A DNA stretch of 35,473 nucleotides from a virus: IMG/VR virus record IMGVR_UViG_3300028393_000189, positions 1 to 35,473 of that record; one strand, written 5' to 3'. The notes under the pieces are model-generated. The model had not been told where the DNA came from. It saw nothing but the letters and a program-made list of their open reading frames with translations, and ran no database searches. This document shows, piece by piece, positions 1-6,581 of this stretch. The translations under genes were made by a program, and so were the position numbers. Numbering within the stretch: the first letter of the stretch is position 1; the number at the start of each line of letters is the position of its first letter.

Positions 1-144
1 CCGTGGTGTCAAAGAGTTGGGTCTCCCTATCAAGGTTCGGCCCGATCTGCTTGTTGAGGATGTACGATTTCCTCGGCATGACGTAGGTGGCAAGGTTCTG
101 CCACATGCTCATCCAATAAGCGCGGGATGCTTCCAGTGCCGACC
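1..144. repeat. Terminal overlap, copy 1
   Basis: This stretch repeats 35330-35473 with two differences, at position 8 (g here, a at 35337) and position 131 (t here, c at 35460). It shows that the contig closes to a circle of 35,329 bp. Both differences fall at third codon positions of the portal gene and are silent (GAC/GAT for Asp, GAA/GAG for Glu), which fits strain variation in a population better than sequencing error. Confidence 0.95.
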
Positions 145-238
145 AACGGGCAAGGACTGCTGTGGCGACAGAAGTTTTGCTGGTTGCCTCCTTCGGTGTC
201 TTTACACCCGACGAGGCAATTGCTCCTTGTTGCTCCAT
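1..238 (-). CDS. Portal (head-tail connector) protein, N-terminal part
   Basis: This is the first part of the portal gene, whose remainder is at 33813-35473; joining the two through the terminal overlap keeps one frame and gives a 584-aa protein. The ATG at 238 follows the stop of the preceding gene (242-244) by 3 bases and has no Shine-Dalgarno. The N-terminus reads MEQQGAIASSGVKTPKEATS and then runs through an Ala-rich helix (VATAVLARWSALEASRAYW) into the MSMWQNLATYVMPRK segment typical of T7-like connectors. Codons 11-15 (GVKTP) are encoded by an exact copy of the GGTGT-N4-ACACC dyad. The dodecameric portal forms the DNA channel at the capsid vertex. Confidence 0.9.
   Translation of the reverse strand, partial: MEQQGAIASSGVKTPKEATSKTSVATAVLARWSALEASRAYWMSMWQNLATYVMPRKSYILNKQIGPNLDRETQLFDTT
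195..208 (-). promoter_or_regulatory. Dyad site 1, inside portal 5' end
   Basis: In gene sense GGTGT-AAAG-ACACC, a perfect 5+5 dyad. It lies 30-43 bases inside the portal gene and encodes GVKTP. It belongs to the 12-member directional family described in the findings. Its role is unknown; operator, promoter part and RNA hairpin are all open. Confidence 0.7.
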
Positions 239-241
239 GGA

Positions 242-616
242 TTACTTGCCAAGCAGTGATCCCGATCCGGTTGCCGTGTTGGTGGTCGGATCATTGCCTT
301 TAAGGAGACTTGCCTTAAATCCAAACCCTTTTTGGGCATTGGCGTATCCCTGCTGCTGTGCCGCGGCGACATCGGCACTCGATGCCGTGGGAGGTGGTGG
401 AGGCGTGGGAGGTGTTGGAGCAGGGGGAATGTTGATCACCGGAGGAAGCGGCATCTTAAATGATGGCATCATCTGACCACCTCCACCCTTGTGCATGGAG
501 AGGGTCGGTTTTTCCTCACGGGAAGCAGGGGGAAAGGACACTCCTCCGGCGAGTGCCATTTCTGGGGTGAGAAAAGAAGAGATGTCCGTTATGAAACGTG
601 CGAGTGCCTTAAACAT
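242..616 (-). CDS. Proline-rich small virion-type protein (124 aa)
   Basis: Not recognised as a named family. The protein starts with a hydrophobic amphipathic stretch (MFKALARFITDISSFL), has a Gly-rich patch, a long proline/threonine run around residues 60-80 and ends in SGSLLGK. Small proline-rich proteins ending in a short LLG-type tail often sit beside portal genes in podovirus-like phages, which suggests a structural or packaging-linked role; that is inference. It overlaps the preceding 120-aa gene by 28 bases and ends 3 bases before the portal start. A dyad site ends 16 bases upstream of its ATG, supporting this start. Confidence 0.75.
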   Translation of the reverse strand: MFKALARFITDISSFLTPEMALAGGVSFPPASREEKPTLSMHKGGGGQMMPSFKMPLPPVINIPPAPTPPTPPPPPTASSADVAAAQQQGYANAQKGFGFKASLLKGNDPTTNTATGSGSLLGK

Positions 617-951
617 GCTGCGTAAATAACCTCGCGTCTATACACCCGCAATCTGTTTTTCCTTTCAAAAGAAACATAGGGCAACCATGTGCTTGACTGA
701 AAGAATGCGGACATCATCTCGCCACTGTAGAGGTAGACATGCCAGCAGTCCGGTTCGTTGTCCCATGTGTTGTGCCATGAGTTCACAATCTTATCTCCCG
801 ATGCGTCATGGGATACGGGTCGCGCCATAAGGAAGAGATCGGGTGTGGAGATTACCAGACCGTGGAGAAGGTGTGCTTCCAGATCCTGTGCAAAAGGTCT
901 GACGCACTCCTCCTGCTCGTAGACTGCTGCGGCTTTAAGAACGGGCCTCAT
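589..951 (-). CDS. Conserved phage protein near terminase (120 aa)
   Basis: The sequence resembles a small protein seen next to the terminase and portal genes in T7-like and other podoviruses: an early segment with an acidic helix (FAQDLEAHLLHGLVISTPDLFLMARPV), a central DCWHVYLYSGEM motif, and a FERKNRLRVYRRE motif near the C-terminus. Its function is not established. The gene follows the large terminase stop by 59 bases and its 3' end overlaps the next gene by 28 bases, with a dyad site inside that end. The ATG at 951 is the only ATG that keeps the whole conserved region. No catalytic motif is apparent. Confidence 0.85.
   Translation of the reverse strand: MRPVLKAAAVYEQEECVRPFAQDLEAHLLHGLVISTPDLFLMARPVSHDASGDKIVNSWHNTWDNEPDCWHVYLYSGEMMSAFFQSSTWLPYVSFERKNRLRVYRREVIYAACLRHSHVS
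633..658 (-). promoter_or_regulatory. Extended dyad site A upstream of the 616 start
   Basis: In gene sense AAACAGATTGCGG followed by GGTGT-ATAG-ACGCG (dyad part 633-646, second half degraded). It lies in the 3' end of the upstream 120-aa gene but out of frame with the GV-coding phase, and ends 16 bases before the ATG at 616. It shares the AAACAGATTG extension with the sites at 3874, 17463, 27921 and 32336. Confidence 0.65.
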
Positions 952-1010
952 GTCAATGTCATCAACATGTTGATGCGGTCGTGTTCAGATTTGCGGGGTT
1001 TGTAAACATG

Positions 1011-2309
1011 TTACCCGCGGAACCCCATGCGGGCTTGCCTCGGTCGCTCACGCTCAAACCCAAAGTCGATGCGCTTCGGGATGGCGCGACGATCCACCAC
1101 CAGACCGTGGCTAATCGCTTGAAATGCCATGGAGAATGCGTCCGCAGCGTGGGAGGCATGATCGTGCACCGGAATGTCCCGAATCGTTATGCCATCCGTC
1201 TCGCTCTTGGAATGGTACTGGTCGAGGGCATCGATGCCGTCACGACACCCTTCCTCGTTAAATGAAACCCGTGGAAAAGCCTCCAGTGCCAAGTTGATGC
1301 CATCCCACACCGAGTTTTGACGGGGTACTGCGACCACGTTCTGCAGGCCCGCGGTGAGTAGGTTGCCTTGGAAGAGTCCACCATTCACTGTGGCAGCGTC
1401 ATGGGGCACAAAGTGCGAGGCATAGTTGTAGGCTTTTGCCTGCAGGCGGGCGACCCACTCAGCCGGAGTTCCGCACTCGTGGGATCCAAAGAGACTTTCC
1501 AGCATGACGATGCGGTCACCGACCATCTGCCAGACCCAGACCCGTTGGTTCAGAGGGGCACCAATGTCCCAAGAGGTGAAGACGGGCACCTCTCTGTGCC
1601 ATAGGATGTCGTTACTCACTCGGCGTTGATTGCGGGCATCCTCAAGCAAGCGCGAGTAGATTGCTCCTGCCTTTCCGACCGTGAAGTCGCACTCCATTTC
1701 CTGCCTGTAGAGGTGTTCCGGTGTTCCGGCTTGGATCGATGCCAGTTCCTTGGAGTCGATGATTCCCGACTCGCTCGCCTTCAGCATGAGGGAAAACCAC
1801 TCTGGGTCATTGAGAGACTGCTGCCACATGCGCCACAGGAACCCGCGCCCCTTTGGGGTTCCGGTAAAAACGCACCAACCTTGGTAGTCTAGTAGGGTGG
1901 GACGGATGACCGAGTACCATGCCTGCGGATCCAGATCACTGACCTCATCCAAGATCACCCCATCAAAGAACCCTCCGCGCAGTCGCTCATACGCATCACC
2001 GGAGTAGAGTCGGATCGTCGCCTCATTGGGAAAGGTCACCATGAGTTCCTGTTCGTTGTAGCGTGTGCCCTCAACGGTCGCAGTGAACTGCTTCAGATAC
2101 ATCCACGCGATGTTCTTGATCTGATCGCGGGTCGGGCCGACCAGTGCGTAGCGTGTGGGTGGGCCTTCCCGTTTGTATTTTAGCGCACGGGTGACCATGT
2201 CCATGATGGCATGGAAGGACTTGCCGCTACGACGATGCGCCACCACACACCCAAACCTCTGCTTGCGGAACAAGTATCCCTTGAACTGATCCCGCGGATC
2301 GAGTCGCAT
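1011..2309 (-). CDS. terL: Terminase large subunit
   Basis: ATP-driven DNA packaging motor and nuclease. Walker A-like VAHRRSGKS is at residues 23-31, Walker B GVILDEVSD at 117-125 with D121-E122, and the TGTPKG coupling motif at 149-154. A C-terminal RNase H-like nuclease is marked by TSWDIG (D248), VPHDAA (D304) and HASHAADAF (D390). At 432 aa it has the usual size for a phage TerL. The ATG at 2309 sits one base after the previous stop (TAACATG) with AAAGG upstream; a longer in-frame extension to 2492 would only translate the neighbouring gene out of frame. It acts with the small subunit at 2592-3089 and docks on the portal. Confidence 0.97.
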   Translation of the reverse strand: MRLDPRDQFKGYLFRKQRFGCVVAHRRSGKSFHAIMDMVTRALKYKREGPPTRYALVGPTRDQIKNIAWMYLKQFTATVEGTRYNEQELMVTFPNEATIRLYSGDAYERLRGGFFDGVILDEVSDLDPQAWYSVIRPTLLDYQGWCVFTGTPKGRGFLWRMWQQSLNDPEWFSLMLKASESGIIDSKELASIQAGTPEHLYRQEMECDFTVGKAGAIYSRLLEDARNQRRVSNDILWHREVPVFTSWDIGAPLNQRVWVWQMVGDRIVMLESLFGSHECGTPAEWVARLQAKAYNYASHFVPHDAATVNGGLFQGNLLTAGLQNVVAVPRQNSVWDGINLALEAFPRVSFNEEGCRDGIDALDQYHSKSETDGITIRDIPVHDHASHAADAFSMAFQAISHGLVVDRRAIPKRIDFGFERERPRQARMGFRG

Positions 2310-2310
2310 G

Positions 2311-2595
2311 TTAACCTTTAGCTTCTTTGGTCGCATTGGTGAGTTTGTCCAACCTGTTGAGAAGTCTTGCAAACTCAACCGCGGTGATCTCGTTGTCGAA
2401 ATTGATCTCCATGGGCCAATCATCGGTGTCTCCGCAGTTCTCACGGATGAAAGCGCAGAACCGGATCGCTGCGTTCCGCAGCTTGTCGGCATTCAAGAGT
2501 TCCCGTTCTAACTTTCTAGCGTGTTCCAAGATGTTGATCGCCAGTGCCCCATTGGGTCGCAGGAGTGCGTCCGTTCTGGGGGTTTTGCCACTCAT
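2311..2595 (-). CDS. Small helical protein between terminase genes (94 aa)
   Basis: Not a family I can name. It starts MSGKTPRTDALL, a TPRTDAL start common in small phage proteins with a HARKLERE helix, and is predicted to be mostly helical. The ATG at 2595 overlaps the small terminase stop as ATGA, and its stop is one base from the large terminase start, so it is translated between the two packaging subunits. A role in packaging is possible from position only. An upstream in-frame ATG (2706) would lie inside the small terminase gene and is less likely. Confidence 0.75.
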   Translation of the reverse strand: MSGKTPRTDALLRPNGALAINILEHARKLERELLNADKLRNAAIRFCAFIRENCGDTDDWPMEINFDNEITAVEFARLLNRLDKLTNATKEAKG

Positions 2596-3089
2596 TCCAT
2601 TTTGACACCACCAATGTAGACATCCACCTCGACCTCGGTCTTGCCGGAGTGCTCGATGTCCAGTTTGTCCCCGTACTTTTTGGGGGCGAGTTTGCTCATG
2701 ACCCACTTGAGAGTGTCCACACGCAGTCGGGATCTCTGCACATGCTCGGCGTGGAGAACAATGCGATCCTGTTTGGTGCGTTCACATTCCTGTATTTCCC
2801 AATCGTTGCGACCGTCATGGGCAATCTCCTGTATCTGATCGAGGAATGCATCTGCCTGCTTCTCCCGCGCATGCGCGTATTGCTCCCGAAAGGATTTATT
2901 CTCATCCAACCACCTGTAAATCATGGACTGCGAAGGCATGCCTTCCAGCAAACAGATGTGTCGCATGCTTTCACCTTCTGCGATGCGTCTGCAAATCTCT
3001 TCGGCCTTTTCCTCGGTAAATGCGGAGGGTCTGCCTATCTTTTTTGGGACGGGCACCAGTGCCGTAGATGCTTTCTTTTTGGCGGGCAT
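2592..3089 (-). CDS. terS: Terminase small subunit
   Basis: DNA-recognition subunit of the packaging motor. After a basic N-terminus (MPAKKKAS, KKIGRPSAFT) there is a helix-turn-helix region around residues 25-65 (EEKAEEICRRIAEG, SMRHICLLEGMPSQSMIYRW), followed by helical FREQYAHAREKQADAFLDQI and a charged C-terminus typical of terminase small subunits. The ATG at 3089 overlaps the DUF3310 stop (TAATG). Length is 165 aa, normal for this family. It lies immediately upstream of the 94-aa gene and the large terminase. Confidence 0.88.
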   Translation of the reverse strand: MPAKKKASTALVPVPKKIGRPSAFTEEKAEEICRRIAEGESMRHICLLEGMPSQSMIYRWLDENKSFREQYAHAREKQADAFLDQIQEIAHDGRNDWEIQECERTKQDRIVLHAEHVQRSRLRVDTLKWVMSKLAPKKYGDKLDIEHSGKTEVEVDVYIGGVKME

Positions 3090-3301
3090 TAGCGTGTCAA
3101 CTCGGTGATCTCGCGTTGGATAAACCACAAGGCTTTCTTGAGGTCTTGCAGTTCAGTGTCTGGGCCACCTTTTTTGCCTGCACGATAGATGTATTTGATG
3201 GCAGCACCGCGGGTGAATGGCAGGTGACCGATCATGTCGATCAACTCAATGCCTTTGGGGTTGTCAGTGTAGTGCTGGGGGTGAGTGACGGGGTCATTCA
3301 C
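3089..3301 (-). CDS. DUF3310 small protein
   Basis: A 70-aa protein with the DUF3310 signature: VNDPVTHPQHYTDNPKGIELIDMI, then AAIKYIYRAGKKGG and a C-terminal LQDLKKALWFIQREI helix. In other phages the domain occurs alone or attached to nucleotide-modifying enzymes; its function is not settled. I chose the GTG at 3301 because AGGA lies at suitable spacing (GAGGAATGAAACC before GTG) and because the longer reading to 3472 would run through the 3' half of the SSB gene in another frame. This is one of the few genes here with a clear Shine-Dalgarno. It ends in a TAATG overlap with the small terminase. Confidence 0.85.
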   Translation of the reverse strand: MNDPVTHPQHYTDNPKGIELIDMIGHLPFTRGAAIKYIYRAGKKGGPDTELQDLKKALWFIQREITELTR

Positions 3302-3344
3302 GGTTTCATTCCTCGTGACCTTCTGAATTGCTCGTTTGATTGCA

Positions 3345-3647
3345 TCAAAACGGGATGTCGTCGTTCTCGGTGGAGTCTTGGTGGACGATGCGCTCGACCT
3401 TGGGCGCGGGGGCAGGTGCGTCACCCTTGACCTTGTAGTTGCCGAGGATCTGCACCTTGGTTCCAGCATCACGCTGCTCCTTGGACAGTGACTGCTTCAC
3501 GGTGCCATCGTTGTCGTACTTGTCCTTGCCGTGCTCGTTCTCCCAGCAGATGAGGTTCAAGTAGATTGCCTTGGTGCCGTCCTGCTTGGTGACTTCTTTG
3601 AGGAGGGACTTGTCGATCTTGAGAACGTCGATGGATAGGGTGAACAT
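3345..3647 (-). CDS. ssb: Single-stranded DNA-binding protein
   Basis: A 100-aa protein with an OB-fold-like pattern (MFTLSIDVLKIDKSLL, AIYLNLICWENE, VQILGNYKV), a proline/alanine linker (DAPAPAPKVER) and an acidic tail ending DDIPF, the classic SSB C-terminal tip that contacts host replication proteins. It coats single-stranded DNA in replication and recombination. The start is preceded by CATAACCAACC with no Shine-Dalgarno, and it lies 8 bases after the preceding small gene. It is grouped with the loader and initiator genes upstream and packaging genes downstream. Confidence 0.85.
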   Translation of the reverse strand: MFTLSIDVLKIDKSLLKEVTKQDGTKAIYLNLICWENEHGKDKYDNDGTVKQSLSKEQRDAGTKVQILGNYKVKGDAPAPAPKVERIVHQDSTENDDIPF

Positions 3648-3655
3648 GTGGTTGG

Positions 3656-3826
3656 TTATGGGTATTTGATGACTGTGCGGTTGTGTTTCTTTAGGAAAAC
3701 CTCACCTCTGGGGGTGGAGTCTGCCTTGAGATTCGGGAAGTTGGCGCGGAACACAGGGAAATTGTCGTGACGGGCATCTCCTTTGCCGACTCGTTTCTCG
3801 GAGTGCTGGTTGCGTTGTACGGACAT
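3656..3826 (-). CDS. Small basic protein (56 aa)
   Basis: Unrecognised short gene filling the space between the loader and SSB genes. It reads MSVQRNQHSEKRVGKGDARH, contains FPVFRANFPNLKADSTPRGE and ends HNRTVIKYP; it is basic with no membrane segment. Support is its position in an otherwise empty gap, good codon texture and the extended dyad site about 47 bases before the ATG. Its stop is 8 bases before the SSB start. The function is unknown. Confidence 0.6.
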   Translation of the reverse strand: MSVQRNQHSEKRVGKGDARHDNFPVFRANFPNLKADSTPRGEVFLKKHNRTVIKYP

Positions 3827-3873
3827 GTGTTCGGTCTTGATCTATGACAGGTGACAGGTGGAGATTTTACCGA

Positions 3874-3899
3874 GGTGTCAATACACCCGCAATCTGTTT
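3874..3899 (-). promoter_or_regulatory. Extended dyad site B after the loader gene
   Basis: In gene sense AAACAGATTGCGG, then GGTGT-ATTG-ACACC (dyad 3874-3887, exact). The loader stop codon TAA overlaps the first bases of the element. It continues TCGGTAAAATC, similar to the tails of the sites at 17463 and 27921. The next ATG (3826) is 47 bases downstream. Confidence 0.7.
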
Positions 3900-4584
3900 A
3901 TGCCTTCACGATGTGGGAAAACTCCTTGAGCCTGCGGAGGATTGCAATGGATCGATCATCGGAAAACATCTTGTGCAACGATTCGGCATCCGAATTGCTC
4001 GTCCAGATGGTCGGCAACCTTCGACTCGTCCGGTACTCCAGCAGGTCGTAAAGTTCGCTTTCGGCGCGGTCGGTCATCCGGCCCTTGCCAATATCGTCGA
4101 GGAGTAGCACCTCGGCACTCCGGCACATGGTGAGAATCGAAACCGCAATCGACTTGGTTGCCGGATTGTCCGCAAACTGGTTGGCACTGTTAAGGGCCAG
4201 ATCCGTTGCCGATATGTAGAAAGTCGTGTGCCCGTCATCGTGCATCCTTTCCAGCAGCAGCACCGCGGATCGGGTCTTGCACCTTCCCGATAGTCCAATG
4301 AGTCCGATCCCCATGGGGTTGTATTCCCACATTTCGGTCGCCTCGCGTAAACGGGCAGGAATGCGTTCCGGTAGGGTGTCGAGGTAGATCGGAGGGATCA
4401 TCTGCTTAAAACGATCCCTGCGGGCATTCTCGCGCCGTTTTGCGGCATCCTGCTCCGCATAGGCGATGGACTTTTCGGTGCAGGGGTCGCACTTGGTGGG
4501 GGAGAAGACCACTTTGTTGCCAAAGGTGATCGGCTCAAAGGTGAAGGGTGTCGCGCAATCGGCGCATGTGGATGTCTTGGTCAT
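3898..4584 (-). CDS. DnaC-type helicase loader ATPase
   Basis: A 228-aa AAA+ ATPase expected to load the host replicative helicase, since no phage helicase is present. A four-cysteine zinc-binding site lies at the N-terminus (CADC 7-10, CDPC 32-35). Walker A is GLSGRCKT at residues 97-104, Walker B VLLLDD at 159-164, a sensor-like WTSNSD near 194-199 and a possible arginine finger at RRL 217-219. The Walker A carries Cys where GKT proteins usually have Gly. The ATG at 4584 overlaps the initiator stop (TAATG); an upstream in-frame start at 4791 would lie inside that gene. The pair initiator-loader is a common phage replication module. Confidence 0.87.
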   Translation of the reverse strand: MTKTSTCADCATPFTFEPITFGNKVVFSPTKCDPCTEKSIAYAEQDAAKRRENARRDRFKQMIPPIYLDTLPERIPARLREATEMWEYNPMGIGLIGLSGRCKTRSAVLLLERMHDDGHTTFYISATDLALNSANQFADNPATKSIAVSILTMCRSAEVLLLDDIGKGRMTDRAESELYDLLEYRTSRRLPTIWTSNSDAESLHKMFSDDRSIAILRRLKEFSHIVKA

Positions 4585-5309
4585 TAAAATGCGTACTCGG
4601 CGGGTAGGGTGGAAACGGTGGGTTGCTTGGATTTGGCGCGGATGATGCAGTCGTTCCACTGGTTCAACAGAGTGGACAGGTTCTGCTTCCGGTACTTCAC
4701 GGTGTCTGGATCGGTAGATGAAAAGACCTGCTCCAGTGCAAGCCAATCCTCCTCCGGTGTATCCATAACCAGATTCTTTGCTGCCTTCCATGCAGCAGCC
4801 TGTGCCTTGTCCAGTGGGGTGGACTCCCTCATCCGAAAGAGTGATCTTGCCCTCATCAGTGCATTAGCCTCTTTCTCATCCCCCTTGGGGGTAGGGGGTA
4901 CGGTTTCGGTTACGAATCCGGTTTCGGTTACGGTTACGGGCGCATTTGCTTGCAGATGCATGCATTTGCTTGCAGATGCTTGCAAGTTGCTTGCAAGTGC
5001 AGGAAACTTGCTAGTTTTTGCCCTTGGGGTATTCCCAAACTTCACAATCTCTAGGTAGACCTTTCCTTCGGATTCGTAGGTGGCAATCAGTCCGGCTTTC
5101 TCGCACTCGGCAAGATCACGGGAGATGTCGGCATCACGAACTCCGTCTCGGATAGGAAACAGGAGACTGCGGAGAAGTTTAGGGTTTGCGGAGAAACGAC
5201 CGTAGTCATCGACCTTCATGATCAAGCGGGTGAAAAACACCTCGGCCTGCCATGAGATAGCGTTGATCGCATCAGAGTCTGTCCAATCGCGGAGGATTCG
5301 GTTTGGCAT
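4584..5309 (-). CDS. Replication initiator (replisome organiser-like)
   Basis: A 241-aa protein with an N-terminal winged-helix-like region (MPNRILRDWTDSDAINAISW, EVFFTRLIMKVDDYGRFSAN, KLLRSLLFPIRD, LAECEKAGLIATYESEGKVYLEIVKF), common in phage origin-binding proteins. Residues about 103-136 are a low-complexity linker encoded by tandem repeats that may themselves be the origin. The C-terminal part (AAAWKAAKNLVMDTPEEDW, KQNLSTLLNQWNDCI) resembles the loader-contact part of such proteins. The ATG at 5309 follows the nuclease stop by one base. It is immediately upstream of the DnaC-type loader. The family assignment rests on pattern and context only. Confidence 0.75.
   Translation of the reverse strand: MPNRILRDWTDSDAINAISWQAEVFFTRLIMKVDDYGRFSANPKLLRSLLFPIRDGVRDADISRDLAECEKAGLIATYESEGKVYLEIVKFGNTPRAKTSKFPALASNLQASASKCMHLQANAPVTVTETGFVTETVPPTPKGDEKEANALMRARSLFRMRESTPLDKAQAAAWKAAKNLVMDTPEEDWLALEQVFSSTDPDTVKYRKQNLSTLLNQWNDCIIRAKSKQPTVSTLPAEYAF
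4901..5000. repeat. Iteron-like tandem repeats within initiator gene, candidate origin
   Basis: Two sets lie side by side. On the plus strand cggtttcggttacg occurs at 4901-4914 and 4919-4932 (18-base period). Then GCATTTGCTTGCAGATGC occurs at 4942-4959 and 4962-4979 (20-base period), followed by a third related unit (tgcaagttgcttgcaagtgc, 4981-5000). The core TTGCTTGCA appears three times at 20-21 base spacing, about two helical turns. An origin inside the initiator gene is the lambda O and many-phage arrangement. Confidence 0.6.
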
Positions 5310-5310
5310 A

Positions 5311-5643
5311 TTAAAAGGTTTCCTCCACCCACATGCCGCGCTTGCGGGTGAATGCCTTGAACAAGAACATCGGGAAAATCTCCGCGGCGACCTTGACCTT
5401 GACCCTAGCATCGTCCTCCCAGAATCCTTTGACCTCGTGCAATTCGATGGTCATGTCGTTGGTCACGACCATGAAGTCGGGGGTGTAGGTTGTCCGGTCG
5501 GCAAGCCGGATCTTGATGGGTTCGTACATGAACGACCGGATCTCGCCCGCGGCTGCCATCAGCGCAAGAGAGTCCCTGTACGCGGTCTCTAACTTGTTCA
5601 TGGTGCCCGCGACCCGCGGTGCCCGTGCTCGTGCGTATCTCAT
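5311..5643 (-). CDS. DUF1064-type PD-(D/E)XK phage nuclease
   Basis: A 110-aa protein with a basic start (MRYARARAPRVAGTMNKLE), a conserved Glu in an early helix (ETAYRDSL), then YTPDFMVV (PD at 55-56) and IELHEVKG (E70-x-K72), the PD-ExK nuclease core. The C-terminus (ARVKVKVAAEIFPMFLF) fits DUF1064, a family of small phage nucleases suspected to cut branched or recombination DNA. The ATG at 5643 overlaps the previous stop (ATGA pattern). It sits with ERF, initiator and SSB, consistent with processing recombination intermediates. The substrate is not shown. Confidence 0.82.
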   Translation of the reverse strand: MRYARARAPRVAGTMNKLETAYRDSLALMAAAGEIRSFMYEPIKIRLADRTTYTPDFMVVTNDMTIELHEVKGFWEDDARVKVKVAAEIFPMFLFKAFTRKRGMWVEETF

Positions 5644-5957
5644 TGATCCATCTCCTGTCCCTGCGCTTCTCGGATCTCCAAGATGCAGTTTTTGAGCAGC
5701 AGGCACCTCTCGTCATCCTTGGAGTGGAACGTCTTGAGGGTCTGGTACTGGTGGTAGAGCAAGCCGATTGCAATTTCGGTTGCCTCGTGCTTTCCCTCTG
5801 CCACCCCATCGGCATGGCCCAGACCGTACCCGTGCTTAAACCCGTACTCGCACCGATCCTTGGGGGTGGGGATGTATTCTTCGGGCGGGACACCAAGGTG
5901 CCTCAGTCCAAGGGTTTGCCAGAACTGCTTCCATTTCGCGTGGATCTTTTCAGTCAT
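5640..5957 (-). CDS. Hypothetical protein (105 aa)
   Basis: Not recognised. It starts MTEKIHAKWKQFWQTLGLRH, contains a Gly/His-rich helix (GFKHGYGLGHADGVAEGKHE) and a leucine-rich C-terminal helix (CLLLKNCILEIREAQGQEMDQ). The ATG at 5957 lies 20 bases after a dyad site (5978-5991) and overlaps the upstream gene by 8 bases; the more upstream ATG at 6059 would run antiparallel to good sense of the neighbour and is rejected. No enzyme motif is visible. Context suggests an early, recombination-region gene. Confidence 0.7.
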   Translation of the reverse strand: MTEKIHAKWKQFWQTLGLRHLGVPPEEYIPTPKDRCEYGFKHGYGLGHADGVAEGKHEATEIAIGLLYHQYQTLKTFHSKDDERCLLLKNCILEIREAQGQEMDQ

Positions 5958-6258
5958 TGTTTTCGGGGGTTTGGGGTCGTGTATATACACCAAGGACACT
6001 AGCGTGTCTTTCGGGTCTCTTTGCCTGCCTGTATCCAATTCGGGTGACGATCCCTGCACGGCATGCCGTTAGGAAAAGCGCACCCATGGCGTTAGGTGTT
6101 GGGGGTTCTCCGATCCATTGCCGGACATCCTCCGCGGTAATCTCGTTGCCGTTGGCGACAAGGGTCATGATCACGGAAATACCGGAGTCCCTCCATGACT
6201 GCGGGGTGTTCTTACTCACTCGGTAGACACCGAGGTCTCGTAGGGTGGTGCCGTTCAT
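5950..6258 (-). CDS. Small winged-helix-like hypothetical protein (102 aa)
   Basis: It starts MNGTTLRDLGVYRVSKNTPQ and continues WRDSGISVIMTLVANGNEITAEDVRQWIGEPPTPNAMGALFLTACRAGIVTRIGYRQAKRPERHA. The helix-helix-wing rhythm, the EITAEDVR segment and the PPTPNAMGALF motif match a small domain often seen in phage early regions; I believe it is a winged helix of unknown function. The ATG at 6258 overlaps the upstream stop as ATGA. The last residues include GVYTR, encoded by a dyad site. DNA binding is possible but not shown. Confidence 0.75.
   Translation of the reverse strand: MNGTTLRDLGVYRVSKNTPQSWRDSGISVIMTLVANGNEITAEDVRQWIGEPPTPNAMGALFLTACRAGIVTRIGYRQAKRPERHASVLGVYTRPQTPENND
5978..5991 (-). 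promoter_or_regulatory. Dyad site F before the 5957 start
   Basis: In gene sense GGTGT-ATAT-ACACG. It sits in frame near the 3' end of the 102-aa gene, encoding GVYTR, and ends 20 bases before the next gene's ATG. The intervening ACCCCAAACCCCCGAAAACA contains no Shine-Dalgarno. Confidence 0.6.
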
Positions 6259-6581
6259 TTCAACGTGCGCTTGAACTTCCGGCTTTTGAAACCAAGTCGG
6301 GCGCGGATTTGGCACGGTGGCACCCCGACAAGCCTGCAGAGGATGTCGAGTTGTGGGGAGTTGAAGAACCAGATGAGTTCCTCGACCTGCTGCGGGCTTT
6401 CGATGTTGATCGGACGGTTCCAACTGCCATCGGCGCGGCGTGACCAGAACTTGCTGTTGACCGAGTGGTCGGGCCGGATGACGGTGAGTCTTCGCAGGTA
6501 GCGGAAATCATCCACTGCCTGCGCGATAATTTCACTGGCAAGCTCGCGGTAGTTATCGAGTAGGTGGGTTTCATCGGGCAT
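6255..6581 (-). CDS. Hypothetical early protein (108 aa)
   Basis: Not recognised. The protein begins MPDETHLLDNYRELASEIIA, has a helical AVDDFRYLRRL segment, a possible short beta region (KFWSRRADGSWNRPINIESP), then EELIWFFNSPQLDILCRLVGV and a basic C-terminus (RARLGFKSRKFKRTLK) that could contact nucleic acid. Start and stop overlap both neighbours (11 bases upstream, ATGA downstream), so it is co-translated with the early gene set. No catalytic motif is seen. Confidence 0.7.
   Translation of the reverse strand: MPDETHLLDNYRELASEIIAQAVDDFRYLRRLTVIRPDHSVNSKFWSRRADGSWNRPINIESPQQVEELIWFFNSPQLDILCRLVGVPPCQIRARLGFKSRKFKRTLK

Noticed and set aside
1-144. True direct terminal repeats of a T7-like linear genome
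   Set aside because: The two copies are not identical and they lie inside the portal gene, where a packaged end would cut the gene. Assembly overlap of a circular map is simpler.
3874-3899. TTGACA in the dyad as a standard -35 box
   Set aside because: At sites 3874 and 17463 no TATAAT-like sequence lies 16-18 bases downstream, and many family members lack TTGACA (GTAC or ATAT spacers).
5228-5242. GGTG-TTTTT-CACC in the initiator gene
   Set aside because: The halves are in a different register from the family and only four bases long.
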